From the NCBI GenBank assembly GCA_002435745.1, contig DIWT01000038.1, positions 9,894 to 40,677 on the forward strand: a stretch of DNA of 30,784 bases, read 5' to 3'. The stretch is from a bacterium UBP15_UBA6099 (GTDB lineage: Bacteria; UBP15; UBA6099). Shown here piece by piece: positions 23,234-30,784 of the stretch (positions are counted from its first letter, which is position 1; the number at the start of each line of letters is the position of its first letter). The notes below the pieces were generated by a model that was not told the DNA's origin, made no database searches, and was given only the letters and a program-made list of their open reading frames with translations. The translations under genes and the position numbers were made by a program.

Positions 23234-23400
23234 CTGATCGACGCGCGCGGCGCGAAGCAATTCGGGCGGCGGCGGATATTCGGGACGCAAGGCCGGGCGA
23301 CGCCGAATCCGGCGCTGTTCGCGCGGGCATCTCAAAGCCGCGCGCGGCGCGCAACTGTCAACATATCCTGCGGCCTAATCTACGTTTCGGGAGAACGAAC
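23234..23400 (+). promoter_or_regulatory. Long GC-rich structured leader of unknown class
   Basis: The leader has two copies of CGCGCGGCGCG (23244-23254 and 23341-23351), a CGCCG-AATC-CGGCG hairpin and GGGAG before the ATG. It resembles no riboswitch I know and has no convincing short leader peptide. The upstream part, 23071-23199, holds nothing I can name. Confidence 0.4.
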
Positions 23401-24732
23401 ATGTTCGGTTGCCATTTAGGAACGCTATTTCAAGCGACGGTTTCCGGAGGATCATATCAGGAAGGCCTGTCCGCCACAATTCAGGGCGCGCCTCCGGGCA
23501 TGTCGCTTTCCGAACAGGAAATCTACGCCGACCTCCTGCTGAGAAAACCCGGCGCGGACGAGCTTTCATCTCCCCGCAAAGAGCCGGACCTGCCCGTCAT
23601 CTTCACCGGCGTAAACCCGGATGAAACTATAGAGGGCGCGGCCAACCGCAACCTCACAAACGGCACTCCTATAACAATCCTCATACCCAACCTCGACCGC
23701 CACTTTATCCACGTCAAACAGTATCAGGACACCAACCGCACCCCGCGTCCCGGCCACGCGTCCTACGCCTCTTTCGTCAAATACGGCCCGGACGACGACG
23801 CCGTCGGAGCCGGCATTTTCAGCGGCAGATACACATCCACCGTCGTGGCCGCCGGGTATGTCGCCAAAAAGATACTCCGCGACAACGGCATCCACGTGTT
23901 CTCCACAATCAAAGAGCTTGCCGGCGTTATAAGTCCGGATGTTCCCCACGAAAAAGCTCTCGCTCTCTCCGACGAATACAAAAGAATGCGCCGCGACTAC
24001 GACCCCTTCTATCAGGAAATCTACGTCAAAAAACGCGTCACTATGGAAATGCGCTTCCTCGAAAAAATGAGAGTCTTCGCCCAGATCGAAAACGAGATAG
24101 ACGAGATACGCGCCAAAGCCCCGGCATACGACGCCCAAGAAATACTAGAAAAGTACGGCGTGCACCACGTGCTCAACTGCCCGGACGTCGAAGCCGCCGA
24201 AGAGATGCTCGCCGCCGCCAACAGGATAACCGCCACCGGAGACTCGTCCGGCGGCGTGGTGGAAGTGGTCGCTCTCGGCGTCCCCGTCGGACTCGGCGAG
24301 CCGGTGTTCAAAAAGCTCGACGCCGAACTAGGCCGAATGCTCGGCATCGGAGCCGTCAAAGGCGTTGAAATCGGAGCCGGATTCGCCGTCAAAAACATGA
24401 CCGGTTTCGAAAGCAACGACCAGATGCGTTCGGAAAACGGCAAAGTCGTTTTCGAAAGCAACAACGCGGGCGGCATCACCGGCGGGCTGGCCACGGGACA
24501 GCCCATCGTCGCCCGCCTCGCCGTAAAACCCACTCCCACCATCGACAAACGCCAGACCACAATCGACAAATACACGCTCGAAACAACTGAGCTTGCCGCT
24601 ATCACGCGCCGCGACCCCACCATCGTAGGCAGAATCTGGCCCATCGCCGAAAACTATGCCGCCCTCGTTCTTCTCGACAACCTCATCGCCCACTTGGGCT
24701 ATCAGGCCCTGTCGAAAAACGTCAGGCGATGA
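23401..24732 (+). CDS. Divergent chorismate synthase homologue
   Basis: The 443-residue product is clearly of the chorismate synthase family, which makes chorismate from EPSP with reduced FMN. Matching blocks are TNGTPITILIPNLD, RPGHASYASFVKYG, DSSGGVVEVVALGVPVGLGEPVFKKLDAEL, GAVKGVEIGAGF and NNAGGITGGLATGQPI with KPTPTI. Several signature positions differ: the N-terminal GESHG reads GGSYQEG (the histidine is gone), the GRSSARET block reads GIFSGRYTS, and the C-terminal GRHDP reads TRRDP. An extra charged helical segment lies at about 185-250, making it longer than usual (about 350-400). It may be a paralogue with another substrate. No other shikimate gene is nearby. The start has GGGAG before ATG. 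Confidence 0.85.
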   Translation: MFGCHLGTLFQATVSGGSYQEGLSATIQGAPPGMSLSEQEIYADLLLRKPGADELSSPRKEPDLPVIFTGVNPDETIEGAANRNLTNGTPITILIPNLDRHFIHVKQYQDTNRTPRPGHASYASFVKYGPDDDAVGAGIFSGRYTSTVVAAGYVAKKILRDNGIHVFSTIKELAGVISPDVPHEKALALSDEYKRMRRDYDPFYQEIYVKKRVTMEMRFLEKMRVFAQIENEIDEIRAKAPAYDAQEILEKYGVHHVLNCPDVEAAEEMLAAANRITATGDSSGGVVEVVALGVPVGLGEPVFKKLDAELGRMLGIGAVKGVEIGAGFAVKNMTGFESNDQMRSENGKVVFESNNAGGITGGLATGQPIVARLAVKPTPTIDKRQTTIDKYTLETTELAAITRRDPTIVGRIWPIAENYAALVLLDNLIAHLGYQALSKNVRR

Positions 24733-24884
24733 ACGTTTAAGGGAAAACTCTTAACTCGGATATTTCTCGAAAAAATGCGGGTTATCGTTTCTATTCGGTT
24801 TTTAGCGTCTGGTCTTCTGCCGGCGTTGCCGCCGGGGATCGCCCGCTTTGTTTTCGGACATATAATAAATACGGCGGTTTTCGG

Positions 24885-24908
24885 TTGACCTTTATTTTGC
24901 TGTATAAT
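24885..24908 (+). promoter_or_regulatory. Possible promoter of the small gene at 24971
   Basis: TTGACC lies 12 bases before a perfect TATAAT, too short a spacing; a TTATAA two bases further on (24908-24913) gives 17 bases. One of these combinations probably drives the 24971 gene, but the choice is open. Confidence 0.35.
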
Positions 24909-24970
24909 TATAAAAGGCAAAGCGGTTTTTACGCGGCGCGAGGGCATAAAGCGGCGCGGCGGGGTTGACT

Positions 24971-25291
24971 ATGAGCAGGAATGACTCTCCCGAAGAAATT
25001 GTTTTCACCGCGAACGAAGCGCGAATAATGCTTATGTGGTCGGAGCAGACGCTCAGAGGCGGCCACTGGGGCGACGGCGATGTTCTGTTCCCGGACGAGG
25101 CCCGCGCGCTTGAAAAGATTAACGATATCGCGCATGGCGGACGCCCCCGTATCTCCGCCAGAGACATCGAAATCATCCTTAACTGGATGAGCGCCCACTG
25201 CGGCGGCAACACCCTCACCGGACATCTCAGCCTCAACCACGAGGAGTCCCAGCTCCGCGAAAAACTTACGCGCTTGAAAGAATCGGACTGA
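24971..25291 (+). CDS. Small hypothetical protein
   Basis: The 106-residue product (from ATG 24971; TTG two codons earlier is possible) is soluble and probably cytoplasmic, with no signal or membrane segment. It has helix-rich stretches (FTANEARIMLMWSEQTLRGG, EARALEKINDI, ISARDIEIILNWMSAHC) and a charged C-terminal tail. Codon use is like that of its neighbours, and promoter-like boxes lie upstream, so it is likely real. I do not recognise a family. It is convergent with the iron-type dehydrogenase gene and shares the terminator at 25324-25352. Confidence 0.65.
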   Translation: MSRNDSPEEIVFTANEARIMLMWSEQTLRGGHWGDGDVLFPDEARALEKINDIAHGGRPRISARDIEIILNWMSAHCGGNTLTGHLSLNHEESQLREKLTRLKESD

Positions 25292-25323
25292 CCCGGATTC
25301 GCCTAAAAACTGACAAAACGCAA

Positions 25324-25352
25324 AACGGACGGGAGCTTGGCTCCCGCCCGTT
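25324..25352. terminator. Bidirectional terminator between convergent genes
   Basis: AACGG-A-CGGGAGC and GCTCCCG-C-CCGTT pair around a TTG loop; the one mismatch becomes a G-U pair on the minus strand. On that strand the stem runs into TTTTGCGTTTTG. It lies about 35 bases past each of the two convergent stop codons. Confidence 0.65.
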
Positions 25353-25387
25353 GCGGTTAAGCGATAGAAAAAGCGCGCCCCGCGCCG

Positions 25388-26716
25388 TCACGGTATCAGC
25401 GTGAGGTCTCCTGTGAACGCCGCTTTCAGCGTGGGGGCCATCTTCGATTCGACCTCGCCCTTCTCGACGTTGAGAGGACAGGGCATGTTCTGAAGCTTCA
25501 TTTTCAACTGCGGATTTTTTGACGCTTTTATCATGATGTCTATCTGGGATTGCGGAACTCCGGCTTCTTTGAGAGTTGCCGGGAAGCCGATGCTTTCTGA
25601 GAAATCTATCATCGCCAGAGCGACGGTCTCGGCAAGGTCGCGCCCGCCGAGCGAGCCGAAATCAATGTCGCCGGGCACGTATCCGGCGTCTTGGAAAATG
25701 CGGCCCATGACCCGGTTCTGGGCCTCGATGGCGTCCGCGAAAAGGACTGTGTAATAGGGATTGAGCACCGCGCACGCTCTTCCGTGCGACAGGAAATCGA
25801 TGAGTTGGAACGAGCCGAGGTGGCCGCCGTTCGTGCCGCCTTTTTCCACCGCGCCGGTGGCCGGGTTCTGTTTGGAGACCATAATGGCGTATCCGCCGAG
25901 GTCGGTTCCGATGCCGAGGGCCACGCGCGGCTCCATTTCTCTCGGATTGGCGAGCACGGCGGGGAGCGCGTCGACTATCAGGCGCGTAGCCGCCTCGGTT
26001 ATGTTCCTGATTTCATCGTAGTATGATTTTCCGGTGGCGCCCATGAAGACTTCCCAGCAGTGGGCGATTCCGTCCAACGCGCCGTCCAGAGTAAGCGCGA
26101 GCGGCGCTCCGGCGGTCGTCCTATAGTCGAAAACAGCCGCGGGCGGCACAAGTATGTCGTCTACGATAAGTTTCTTCGTTCCCGTGGCCGGGTCTGTAAT
26201 GTTCGAGTACTTGGTAAGGTGCGCGCCTGAACTGGCGGCAGTCTGGGCGGCCACAACCGGAAGCGGCTTGCGGTCTTCCTCTGCGGCTATGGCGGACACC
26301 GTGTCGACGCCGAAATACGGCTCCAAATCGTTGCCGTCGAAAGCAGCCAGAGCTGAAGCGGCCTTGCAGGCGTCGATGGTGCTGCCGCCGCCTACGGCCA
26401 CTATGCAGTCGGGCTTGGATTTAGCGACGGACATGGCGATTCTGTAAACGTCCTCGCGGGGCGCGTTAGGCCGCGCTCCCTTCTCGACCGAGAACGAGAC
26501 GCCCGCCGACTCAAGCCCGTCGGCCACTTCGCGCATGAACGGCATCAGCCACTCGCCGCCCGGCTCGCCGAACTCCGCGGCCACAACGAGCGCCTTCTTT
26601 CCGTATCTCGCCGCATATCCGCCCGCCGCACCAAGCGCGCCTTCGCCGAATGTATAGTTGTCGCCTTTCCAGTCCTTTAGCAGCTTTTCGCCCATCTCTT
26701 TATAATCTTGACTCAT
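25388..26716 (-). CDS. Iron-type (group III) alcohol dehydrogenase
   Basis: The 442-residue product is an NAD(P)-dependent oxidoreductase of the iron-containing alcohol dehydrogenase family. The nucleotide loop VAVGGGSTIDACKA lies near 106-119. Metal ligands appear as Asp215 and His219 in LDGALDGIAH, His299 in TNGGHLGS and His311 in SHGRACAVLNPYY. AQTAASSGAHLTKYSNITD occupies the usual substrate strand. The length is a little above the common 380-400. The chosen ATG (26716) has GGAGG upstream. It is cytoplasmic and stands alone on this strand, so substrate (alcohol, aldehyde or a polyol) cannot be named. It ends at a hairpin terminator. Confidence 0.9.
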   Translation of the reverse strand: MSQDYKEMGEKLLKDWKGDNYTFGEGALGAAGGYAARYGKKALVVAAEFGEPGGEWLMPFMREVADGLESAGVSFSVEKGARPNAPREDVYRIAMSVAKSKPDCIVAVGGGSTIDACKAASALAAFDGNDLEPYFGVDTVSAIAAEEDRKPLPVVAAQTAASSGAHLTKYSNITDPATGTKKLIVDDILVPPAAVFDYRTTAGAPLALTLDGALDGIAHCWEVFMGATGKSYYDEIRNITEAATRLIVDALPAVLANPREMEPRVALGIGTDLGGYAIMVSKQNPATGAVEKGGTNGGHLGSFQLIDFLSHGRACAVLNPYYTVLFADAIEAQNRVMGRIFQDAGYVPGDIDFGSLGGRDLAETVALAMIDFSESIGFPATLKEAGVPQSQIDIMIKASKNPQLKMKLQNMPCPLNVEKGEVESKMAPTLKAAFTGDLTLIP

Positions 26717-26977
26717 CCTGCCGTTCCTCCGGTCCGTCTGTTTGACAGTCATATATTATCGGCTCATTCCCGAAGATATTCAAGAAACATCCATAGACTC
26801 CTGTTGCGGCAAACAACCGGCGTTGTCGATTTTTTTATCGATGTCGCTTTGCGGAATGTTTTCGGCTCATTGCGAGCGCGATTTGAATCGGCGGCTTAAC
26901 GAAAAATTAATTTTGTCTTTATATGCATGTAACATTCATCTGGTAGATTGCCACTATGGAAGATTGCGGAGGCAACC
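26717..26977. other. Divergent intergenic region
   Basis: This 261-base spacer separates two divergent genes. It is locally AT-rich around 26890-26945 (ATTAATTTTGTCTTTATATG), where promoters probably lie, but I cannot fix clear boxes. No RNA gene or repeat was seen. Confidence 0.45.
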
Positions 26978-27964
26978 ATGAGATTGCGAGCGGCGACAGA
27001 GCGGCTGAAAACGGAAGTGATTCGCGCAAAGACAACAAGGATGGCGGTTGCGGCCGGATTGGCGGTTCTCGCGGCGATATCGAGCCGCGGAACAGTCGCG
27101 GTAGAAGAGGTCATAACCATAATCCCGCCGAATCAATATGTTTATGAAAAGGGAGCGCAGACTCAACTCGCGTTGTTGGAGAAAGCGCTTAGGATCACCG
27201 CAAAAAACGCCGGGGTGCGAGTTGAAACGGCAGATGTGAAAACAGGCGGAGACCGCGCCGCGCAGATAAAAACTATCGCGGGGCTTGTAAAAAATGGGGC
27301 GGTAGACGTTCTTCTGGCGGACGCCGGATTCATGATGGAACTTCACGACGCGGGAGTTGACATGCATCCGTTCATTTCGATAAAGGCAAACGGGTCGCAC
27401 GGCTACAAGGAATGTCTTTTCGTCCGCAAGGACGACAATCGCTCCGGCTTGCGGCATTTCAGGGGCGCGACTATTAGCGGGTGGGGTTTCGACAGCATGA
27501 GGATGATGTTGTATGACGCTTCTATAGACAGCCCCGTTCACGAGCACTTCGGCAAGGTCGTTCATATAGACGGTTTTCATATCTCTTGGCTGCGCGCGTT
27601 GGAAAAGAAGGAAATAGACGGATTCGTGGCGGGGATTCTGGGGATGTCTTTTGCGCTGGCCACCCAGCCCGCCTTGATGAAAAACGTGAAACCGCTTGTC
27701 TGTTCGGACTATAAACCTTTTCCAGCGATTCTGATTAGCGATTCCGTTTCCCGGGAAAAAGAAGCGGCGCTCATACGGGGGTTTTCTTCCGACGCGACGA
27801 AAAGCGCCATAGACAAACACCTTTCGTTTTTCACCGCGAAAATGAAGTGGCGGCTGGAGCTTGTTTCCGAGGCTGAATGGGACGATTTGATGTCCAAGGC
27901 TCTCAAAGTTAGAGCCATGGCCGCGGCCATGGGCTGGACTAAAGAGCCTACTTGGAGCAAATGA
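26978..27964 (+). CDS. Orphan PhnD-like periplasmic substrate-binding protein
   Basis: The 328-residue product begins with an Arg/Lys-rich N-terminus and a hydrophobic segment (MAVAAGLAVLAAISS), a signal peptide or anchor. The mature part has the PhnD-like layout of phosphate/phosphonate binding proteins: VITIIPPNQY, ALRITAKNAGVRVETADVKTG, VDVLLADAGFMMEL, a CLFVRKDD strand and the FRGATISGWGFDSMRMMLYD turn that usually contacts the ligand. It lacks a lipobox. No ABC permease or ATPase gene is next to it, so it may act as a sensor or serve a transporter elsewhere. The ATG has GGAGG five bases upstream. A terminator follows at 28010-28047, so it is probably a single-gene unit. Confidence 0.75.
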   Translation: MRLRAATERLKTEVIRAKTTRMAVAAGLAVLAAISSRGTVAVEEVITIIPPNQYVYEKGAQTQLALLEKALRITAKNAGVRVETADVKTGGDRAAQIKTIAGLVKNGAVDVLLADAGFMMELHDAGVDMHPFISIKANGSHGYKECLFVRKDDNRSGLRHFRGATISGWGFDSMRMMLYDASIDSPVHEHFGKVVHIDGFHISWLRALEKKEIDGFVAGILGMSFALATQPALMKNVKPLVCSDYKPFPAILISDSVSREKEAALIRGFSSDATKSAIDKHLSFFTAKMKWRLELVSEAEWDDLMSKALKVRAMAAAMGWTKEPTWSK

Positions 27965-28009
27965 AAAGACGCTTTCGGGAAAAGGACTTCCCGAATCCGG
28001 CATTCCCTC

Positions 28010-28047
28010 GGCGTCCCGGTTTTCAGATCTATCCGGACGCCTTTTTT
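28010..28047 (+). terminator. Rho-independent terminator after the PhnD-like gene
   Basis: GGCGTCC and GGACGCC form a 7-bp stem, followed at once by TTTTTT. It lies about 45 bases past the stop codon. A smaller CGGGAA/TTCCCG hairpin precedes it (27975-27992). Confidence 0.78.
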
Positions 28048-28192
28048 AATTAATGAATGGGGGAACGCAAAACATTTGATGGCAAAGCCTTCAAACACAG
28101 TTTCATCCCGACGAAATGATGTGTTATATTTTATCAGACGCTCTTAAGCGCGAGTCTGGCCGCGCAAGACGAAAAGGGAAAGGATTGCGCCG

Positions 28193-29257
28193 ATGAGAAG
28201 AGTTTTTATCGCGGCTTCGTTGTGCTTTCTCGCTCTGCTAACCGTTCAGTCGCCCTTGCTTGGCGAAAATAAACATTATGATATCGACATTTTTCTTGCG
28301 CATTTTCCAGAATATATTAATAAATTTAAATCCGGCGACTCGCCCGGCTCGTACTCATATCTGCCCGGCGCTCCCAAGGCGGATTTATACGGCTCTTCAG
28401 ATATGATTTATCTGCTCTACTCCTTGAACATGCTGGAATTAAGCGATACCGATAAGAGACAGTGGGCGCGCCAGATACAGAAATTCCAGAACGCAAAGAC
28501 AGGATGGTTCGGAGGCAACGCGACGCTTCACGGGAAGGAACACGCGCTCGCGTATGCCATCGGCGCGTTGAAACTGCTTGGCGCCCGGCCTGAATATCCT
28601 TTGACGTTTGCGGACAAATACATGGCTTCGGAAGACATCGCTAGGATGTTCGATGAGACGCCATGGGACGCTGTTTGGAGCGGCTCCCACATCGCGTCCG
28701 GAATAGCTTCCGCTTTCATAAACACAGGATTGGCGAGCGATGAATGGCTTTCCGAATATTTCAACTGGCTGGAACTGGAAGTCGATCCGGAAACGGGTTA
28801 CTGGATGCGCCGCAACGACGGCTCGAAAAAAGAAAAAGCGACTAACCATGAACTGGGCGGCGCGTTCCATTACTATTATATCTACACCTTCTCCGGGCGG
28901 CCTTTGCCATATCCTGAAAGAATCATTGACGCCACTCTCTCCGTTCAGCAGCCGAACGGCTTGTACGACGGAGAAATACCGTATTGCATAGACCTCGACG
29001 GAGTTTTTTCTCTGATTCGCGCTTTCAGGCAGACGGACGGATACAGGAGGGAGGATGTCGAGAGTTCGGTGGAGAGGACGCTTGCGGCCATAGCGTCGCG
29101 CCTCAACGACCCGGAGTTCGTCCGAAGATCGTACAAGGACAGCCACAAACTCGTCGGAGCCATTGTCGCTCTGGCAGAGATTCAGGGATTCATGCCGGAG
29201 AAGCTTCGCACTCCCAAGCCGTTGCTCAGGTCGCTCGATTTCAGCCCGTTCATCTGA
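28193..29257 (+). CDS. Exported protein with alpha/alpha-toroid (terpenoid-cyclase-like) features
   Basis: The 354-residue product starts with a clear signal peptide (residues 1-24, ending in LLG-E). The rest is rich in paired helices separated by Gly-rich turns, the pattern of prenyltransferase and terpenoid-cyclase toroids: DMIYLLYSLNMLELSD, KTGWFGGNA then HALAYAIGALKLLG, SGSHIASGIASAFINTG, ETGYWMRR, and LDGVFSLIRAFRQTDGY. I see no DXDD or DDXXD motif, so cyclase activity is doubtful; exported members of this fold also include lyases and inhibitors. GGAAAGG lies before the ATG. It converges with the next gene with only 27 bases between. Function open. Confidence 0.7.
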   Translation: MRRVFIAASLCFLALLTVQSPLLGENKHYDIDIFLAHFPEYINKFKSGDSPGSYSYLPGAPKADLYGSSDMIYLLYSLNMLELSDTDKRQWARQIQKFQNAKTGWFGGNATLHGKEHALAYAIGALKLLGARPEYPLTFADKYMASEDIARMFDETPWDAVWSGSHIASGIASAFINTGLASDEWLSEYFNWLELEVDPETGYWMRRNDGSKKEKATNHELGGAFHYYYIYTFSGRPLPYPERIIDATLSVQQPNGLYDGEIPYCIDLDGVFSLIRAFRQTDGYRREDVESSVERTLAAIASRLNDPEFVRRSYKDSHKLVGAIVALAEIQGFMPEKLRTPKPLLRSLDFSPFI

Positions 29258-29284
29258 CGGCGAAGAGGAAAATCGCGCGGAGCG

Positions 29285-30313
29285 TCAGTCCTCTCTCCAC
29301 GGCTCGACGATGATTTTTATCCATTTTTCTCTGTCGTAGTTTCTGAAAGCGTCCGCCGCTTCCTCAAGCGTCGCTCTTTTCGTTATTAGAGATTCGATGT
29401 CAAGTCTCTTTCCGTCTTTGCCCGCTATCAAATCCAAAGCCTGCGTCCAGTAATCCACGCCCTCTTTGGAGTTGACCATCGCTTCGGGATAGACTATCTC
29501 TATGCCTTTTCTTCTGCATTTCTCATAAGGTATATATTGGATGGTCTGCGCTCCGAACACAAGAACCCTGAAACCGGGCCTCACTATGTCTATCGCTTCA
29601 AGCAGAGTGTCGTTATGCCCGACCATCTCGAACACGGCGTCCGCTTCGCCGAATTCCTCGAGAATTGTTTCCGCGGCGCTTTTCTTCGTTTTTCCTTCAG
29701 AAAAATCTCGCGGATTGAAAACCTCGGCTCCCCATTTCGCGGCAAGCTCGCGTTTCATCTCATACGGCTCCGACGCCGCAACCTCGACTCCGCGATTTAT
29801 CAGAATCTGAGCGAGGAGCAAACCGATTGGGCCGAGACCGAGGATCGCCGCCTTAGGCCTTCTGCCGGATATCCGGTCGAGTTCGGCGCGCTCCGCGCAG
29901 TTCAACGCGCAACCCACGGCGTCCGCGAACGATATCTCGTCCACGGTCAGGTCGTTCCTGACGATGGGCAACGCGCCTGTTTTTTCGTCCTTGCCGTGCC
30001 CGACCACATTTACTTCTTTGGTGTATTGAGCGTAACAAGCTCCCATGCGCGCGAGGCGGTCTCCGGGTTTTATCCCGACGACGTTCTTCCCTACTTCCAC
30101 CGCGACGCAGCCTGACTCATGCCCGTGGCCTCCCGGCCCGTGCGCGATTATCCAGTGAGACCCTTCGAATATGCCTATATCGCTGCCGCATATCCCGCAC
30201 GAGCGCACTTCCGCCAGAACCTCGTCCGGGCCGGGTTTGGGTATGTCGGTCTCAACGAGACACACATCAAAAGCTTTCGGAAACACCAGCGCTTTCATTT
30301 TGCTTCTGCTCAT
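29285..30313 (-). CDS. Zinc-type medium-chain alcohol dehydrogenase
   Basis: The 342-residue product is an NAD(P)-dependent medium-chain dehydrogenase. The catalytic zinc site is present: CGICGSD (Cys39, Cys42) and GGHGHESG (His65, Glu66). The structural-zinc loop with four close cysteines is absent, so a sorbitol-dehydrogenase- or threonine-dehydrogenase-like type without that metal is likely. The nucleotide fold starts at AILGLGPIGLLLAQIL, and VFGAQTIQYIPYEKCRRKGIEI follows in the usual place. The start may be at 30313 or five codons later (30298); neither has a strong ribosome site. It stands alone next to an insertion-sequence remnant. The substrate cannot be named from sequence. Confidence 0.9.
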   Translation of the reverse strand: MSRSKMKALVFPKAFDVCLVETDIPKPGPDEVLAEVRSCGICGSDIGIFEGSHWIIAHGPGGHGHESGCVAVEVGKNVVGIKPGDRLARMGACYAQYTKEVNVVGHGKDEKTGALPIVRNDLTVDEISFADAVGCALNCAERAELDRISGRRPKAAILGLGPIGLLLAQILINRGVEVAASEPYEMKRELAAKWGAEVFNPRDFSEGKTKKSAAETILEEFGEADAVFEMVGHNDTLLEAIDIVRPGFRVLVFGAQTIQYIPYEKCRRKGIEIVYPEAMVNSKEGVDYWTQALDLIAGKDGKRLDIESLITKRATLEEAADAFRNYDREKWIKIIVEPWRED

Positions 30314-30443
30314 TTTTTGCCGCGCCTTTCAGCGATATCGCTCGCCCTCGCAGCCCCGGAAGGGGTTCGTGCTTCGTTTCATTGAGCTCCGGCGTCGCTT
30401 CAGATTTGCAACCGCGCTTGCGGATACGCTTTATTCGATTTCT

Positions 30444-30784
30444 GTAAGCATTTAGCTTTGTGAAACAAGTGTATCACAGAGCACAGAACCTTGAAAATTG
30501 CATAGATGATGACGGAGAGCTTTGAGGAGGAACGGAACAAAGCTGATGCCGTTGAGGCGGCATGTCTGTGAGAGGCTCAACAGGTCGGCAGATGCGTTAG
30601 CGCCGTTGGCGGTGCGGCTGCCGCCGGAGATTTTTCACAGAACAACCGCTGGGCGTATGGCGCGCTCGGCGCGATTGTTGTCAGGGGTAACGACGCCGGG
30701 ATATGAAAGAAACGTGAAAAGATTTTCACCGTGTTGCCACAGTCTCTTCGATAAGCGGCGACAGTGGGGCTGTTGAAAAAGCTC
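30444..30784 (-). mobile_element. IS66-family insertion sequence remnant, cut by the window edge
   Basis: The terminal part of an IS66 element is present. GTAAGC at 30444 fits the GTAA-type end of IS66 inverted repeats and lies eight bases outside the transposase stop codon. The other end is outside the window, so the repeat pair and target duplication cannot be checked. Confidence 0.6.
30452..30784 (-). pseudogene. IS66 transposase (TnpC), C-terminal part with in-frame stop
   Basis: Read on the minus strand the frame gives RLSKRLWQHGENLFTFLSYP, then VTPDNNRAERAIRPAVVL, a TGA stop (30635-30637), and KISGGSRTANGANASADLL followed by SLSQTCRLNGISFVPFL up to TAA at 30452. This is the C-terminal end of IS66 transposases, including the segment with the catalytic Glu (DNNRAERA). 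Most relatives have an Arg where the TGA stands, so a single C-to-T change of CGA explains the stop. TGA is a normal stop in this genome, so the gene is probably broken. The N-terminal part lies outside the window. Confidence 0.82.

Noticed and set aside
24741..24970. Second riboswitch or RNA gene upstream of 24971
   Set aside because: Only promoter-like AT-rich boxes were seen; no stable conserved fold or tRNA-like cloverleaf.
26954..28003. Long minus-strand open frame opposite the PhnD-like gene
   Set aside because: The plus-strand frame has a signal peptide, a GGAGG site and family motifs; the minus-strand product is Arg/His/Phe-rich without domains.
30452..30784. UGA recoding (for example selenocysteine or a UGA-sense code) in the transposase
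   Set aside because: Several intact genes here end in TGA, and the usual residue at this site is Arg, so a simple CGA-to-TGA mutation explains it.

Overview
The window comes from the chromosome of a GC-rich, Gram-negative-type (diderm) bacterium. Support for an outer membrane is a TonB-dependent receptor with a plug domain, several lipoproteins or exported proteins and two Tat-exported enzymes. No rRNA, tRNA or decisive marker is present, so I cannot name the phylum. Genes use ATG with good Shine-Dalgarno sites, a few TTG starts, and UGA as a normal stop. All positions and counts were read by eye.

Layout. 1-312 holds dispersed repeats. 313-1267 (minus) holds a hypothetical protein and a stand-alone tRNA-binding OB-fold protein. 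1502-3355 (minus) is an exported GH84 beta-N-acetylglucosaminidase. 3881-10855 (minus) is a complete vitamin B12 uptake operon: a TTGACA-N17-TATATT promoter, a cobalamin riboswitch, a rho-independent terminator, then a BtuB-like receptor, a surface beta-propeller lipoprotein that recalls BtuG, BtuF, an ABC ATPase and a BtuC permease. 10818-13056 is repeat-rich and carries one visibly AT-rich gene (YARHG domain), probably acquired. 13057-17554 (plus) is a run of four genes: an alkyl-DHAP-synthase-like FAD oxidase, a rhodanese/thioredoxin-like/peroxiredoxin-like fusion, a degenerate nucleotidyltransferase-like protein and RdgB/HAM1. 17693-19776 (plus) holds two tandem Tat-exported metallophosphoesterases that are clear duplicates. 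19798-23070 (minus) holds a nitronate-monooxygenase-like flavoprotein, a DUF1571-type exported protein and a membrane protein. 23401-24732 (plus) is a divergent chorismate-synthase homologue. A small hypothetical gene, an iron-type alcohol dehydrogenase (minus), an orphan PhnD-like binding protein, an exported alpha/alpha-toroid-like protein and a zinc-type alcohol dehydrogenase (minus) follow. The right edge cuts a decayed IS66 transposase.

How parts work together. The B12 operon is the one clear system: receptor and lipoprotein at the outer membrane, binding protein in the periplasm and an ABC importer in the inner membrane, all switched off by the riboswitch when cobalamin is plentiful. 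The strongest candidates for new biology are the propeller lipoprotein in that operon, the chorismate-synthase homologue that lacks signature active-site residues, the three-domain redox fusion, and the palindromic repeat families between genes.
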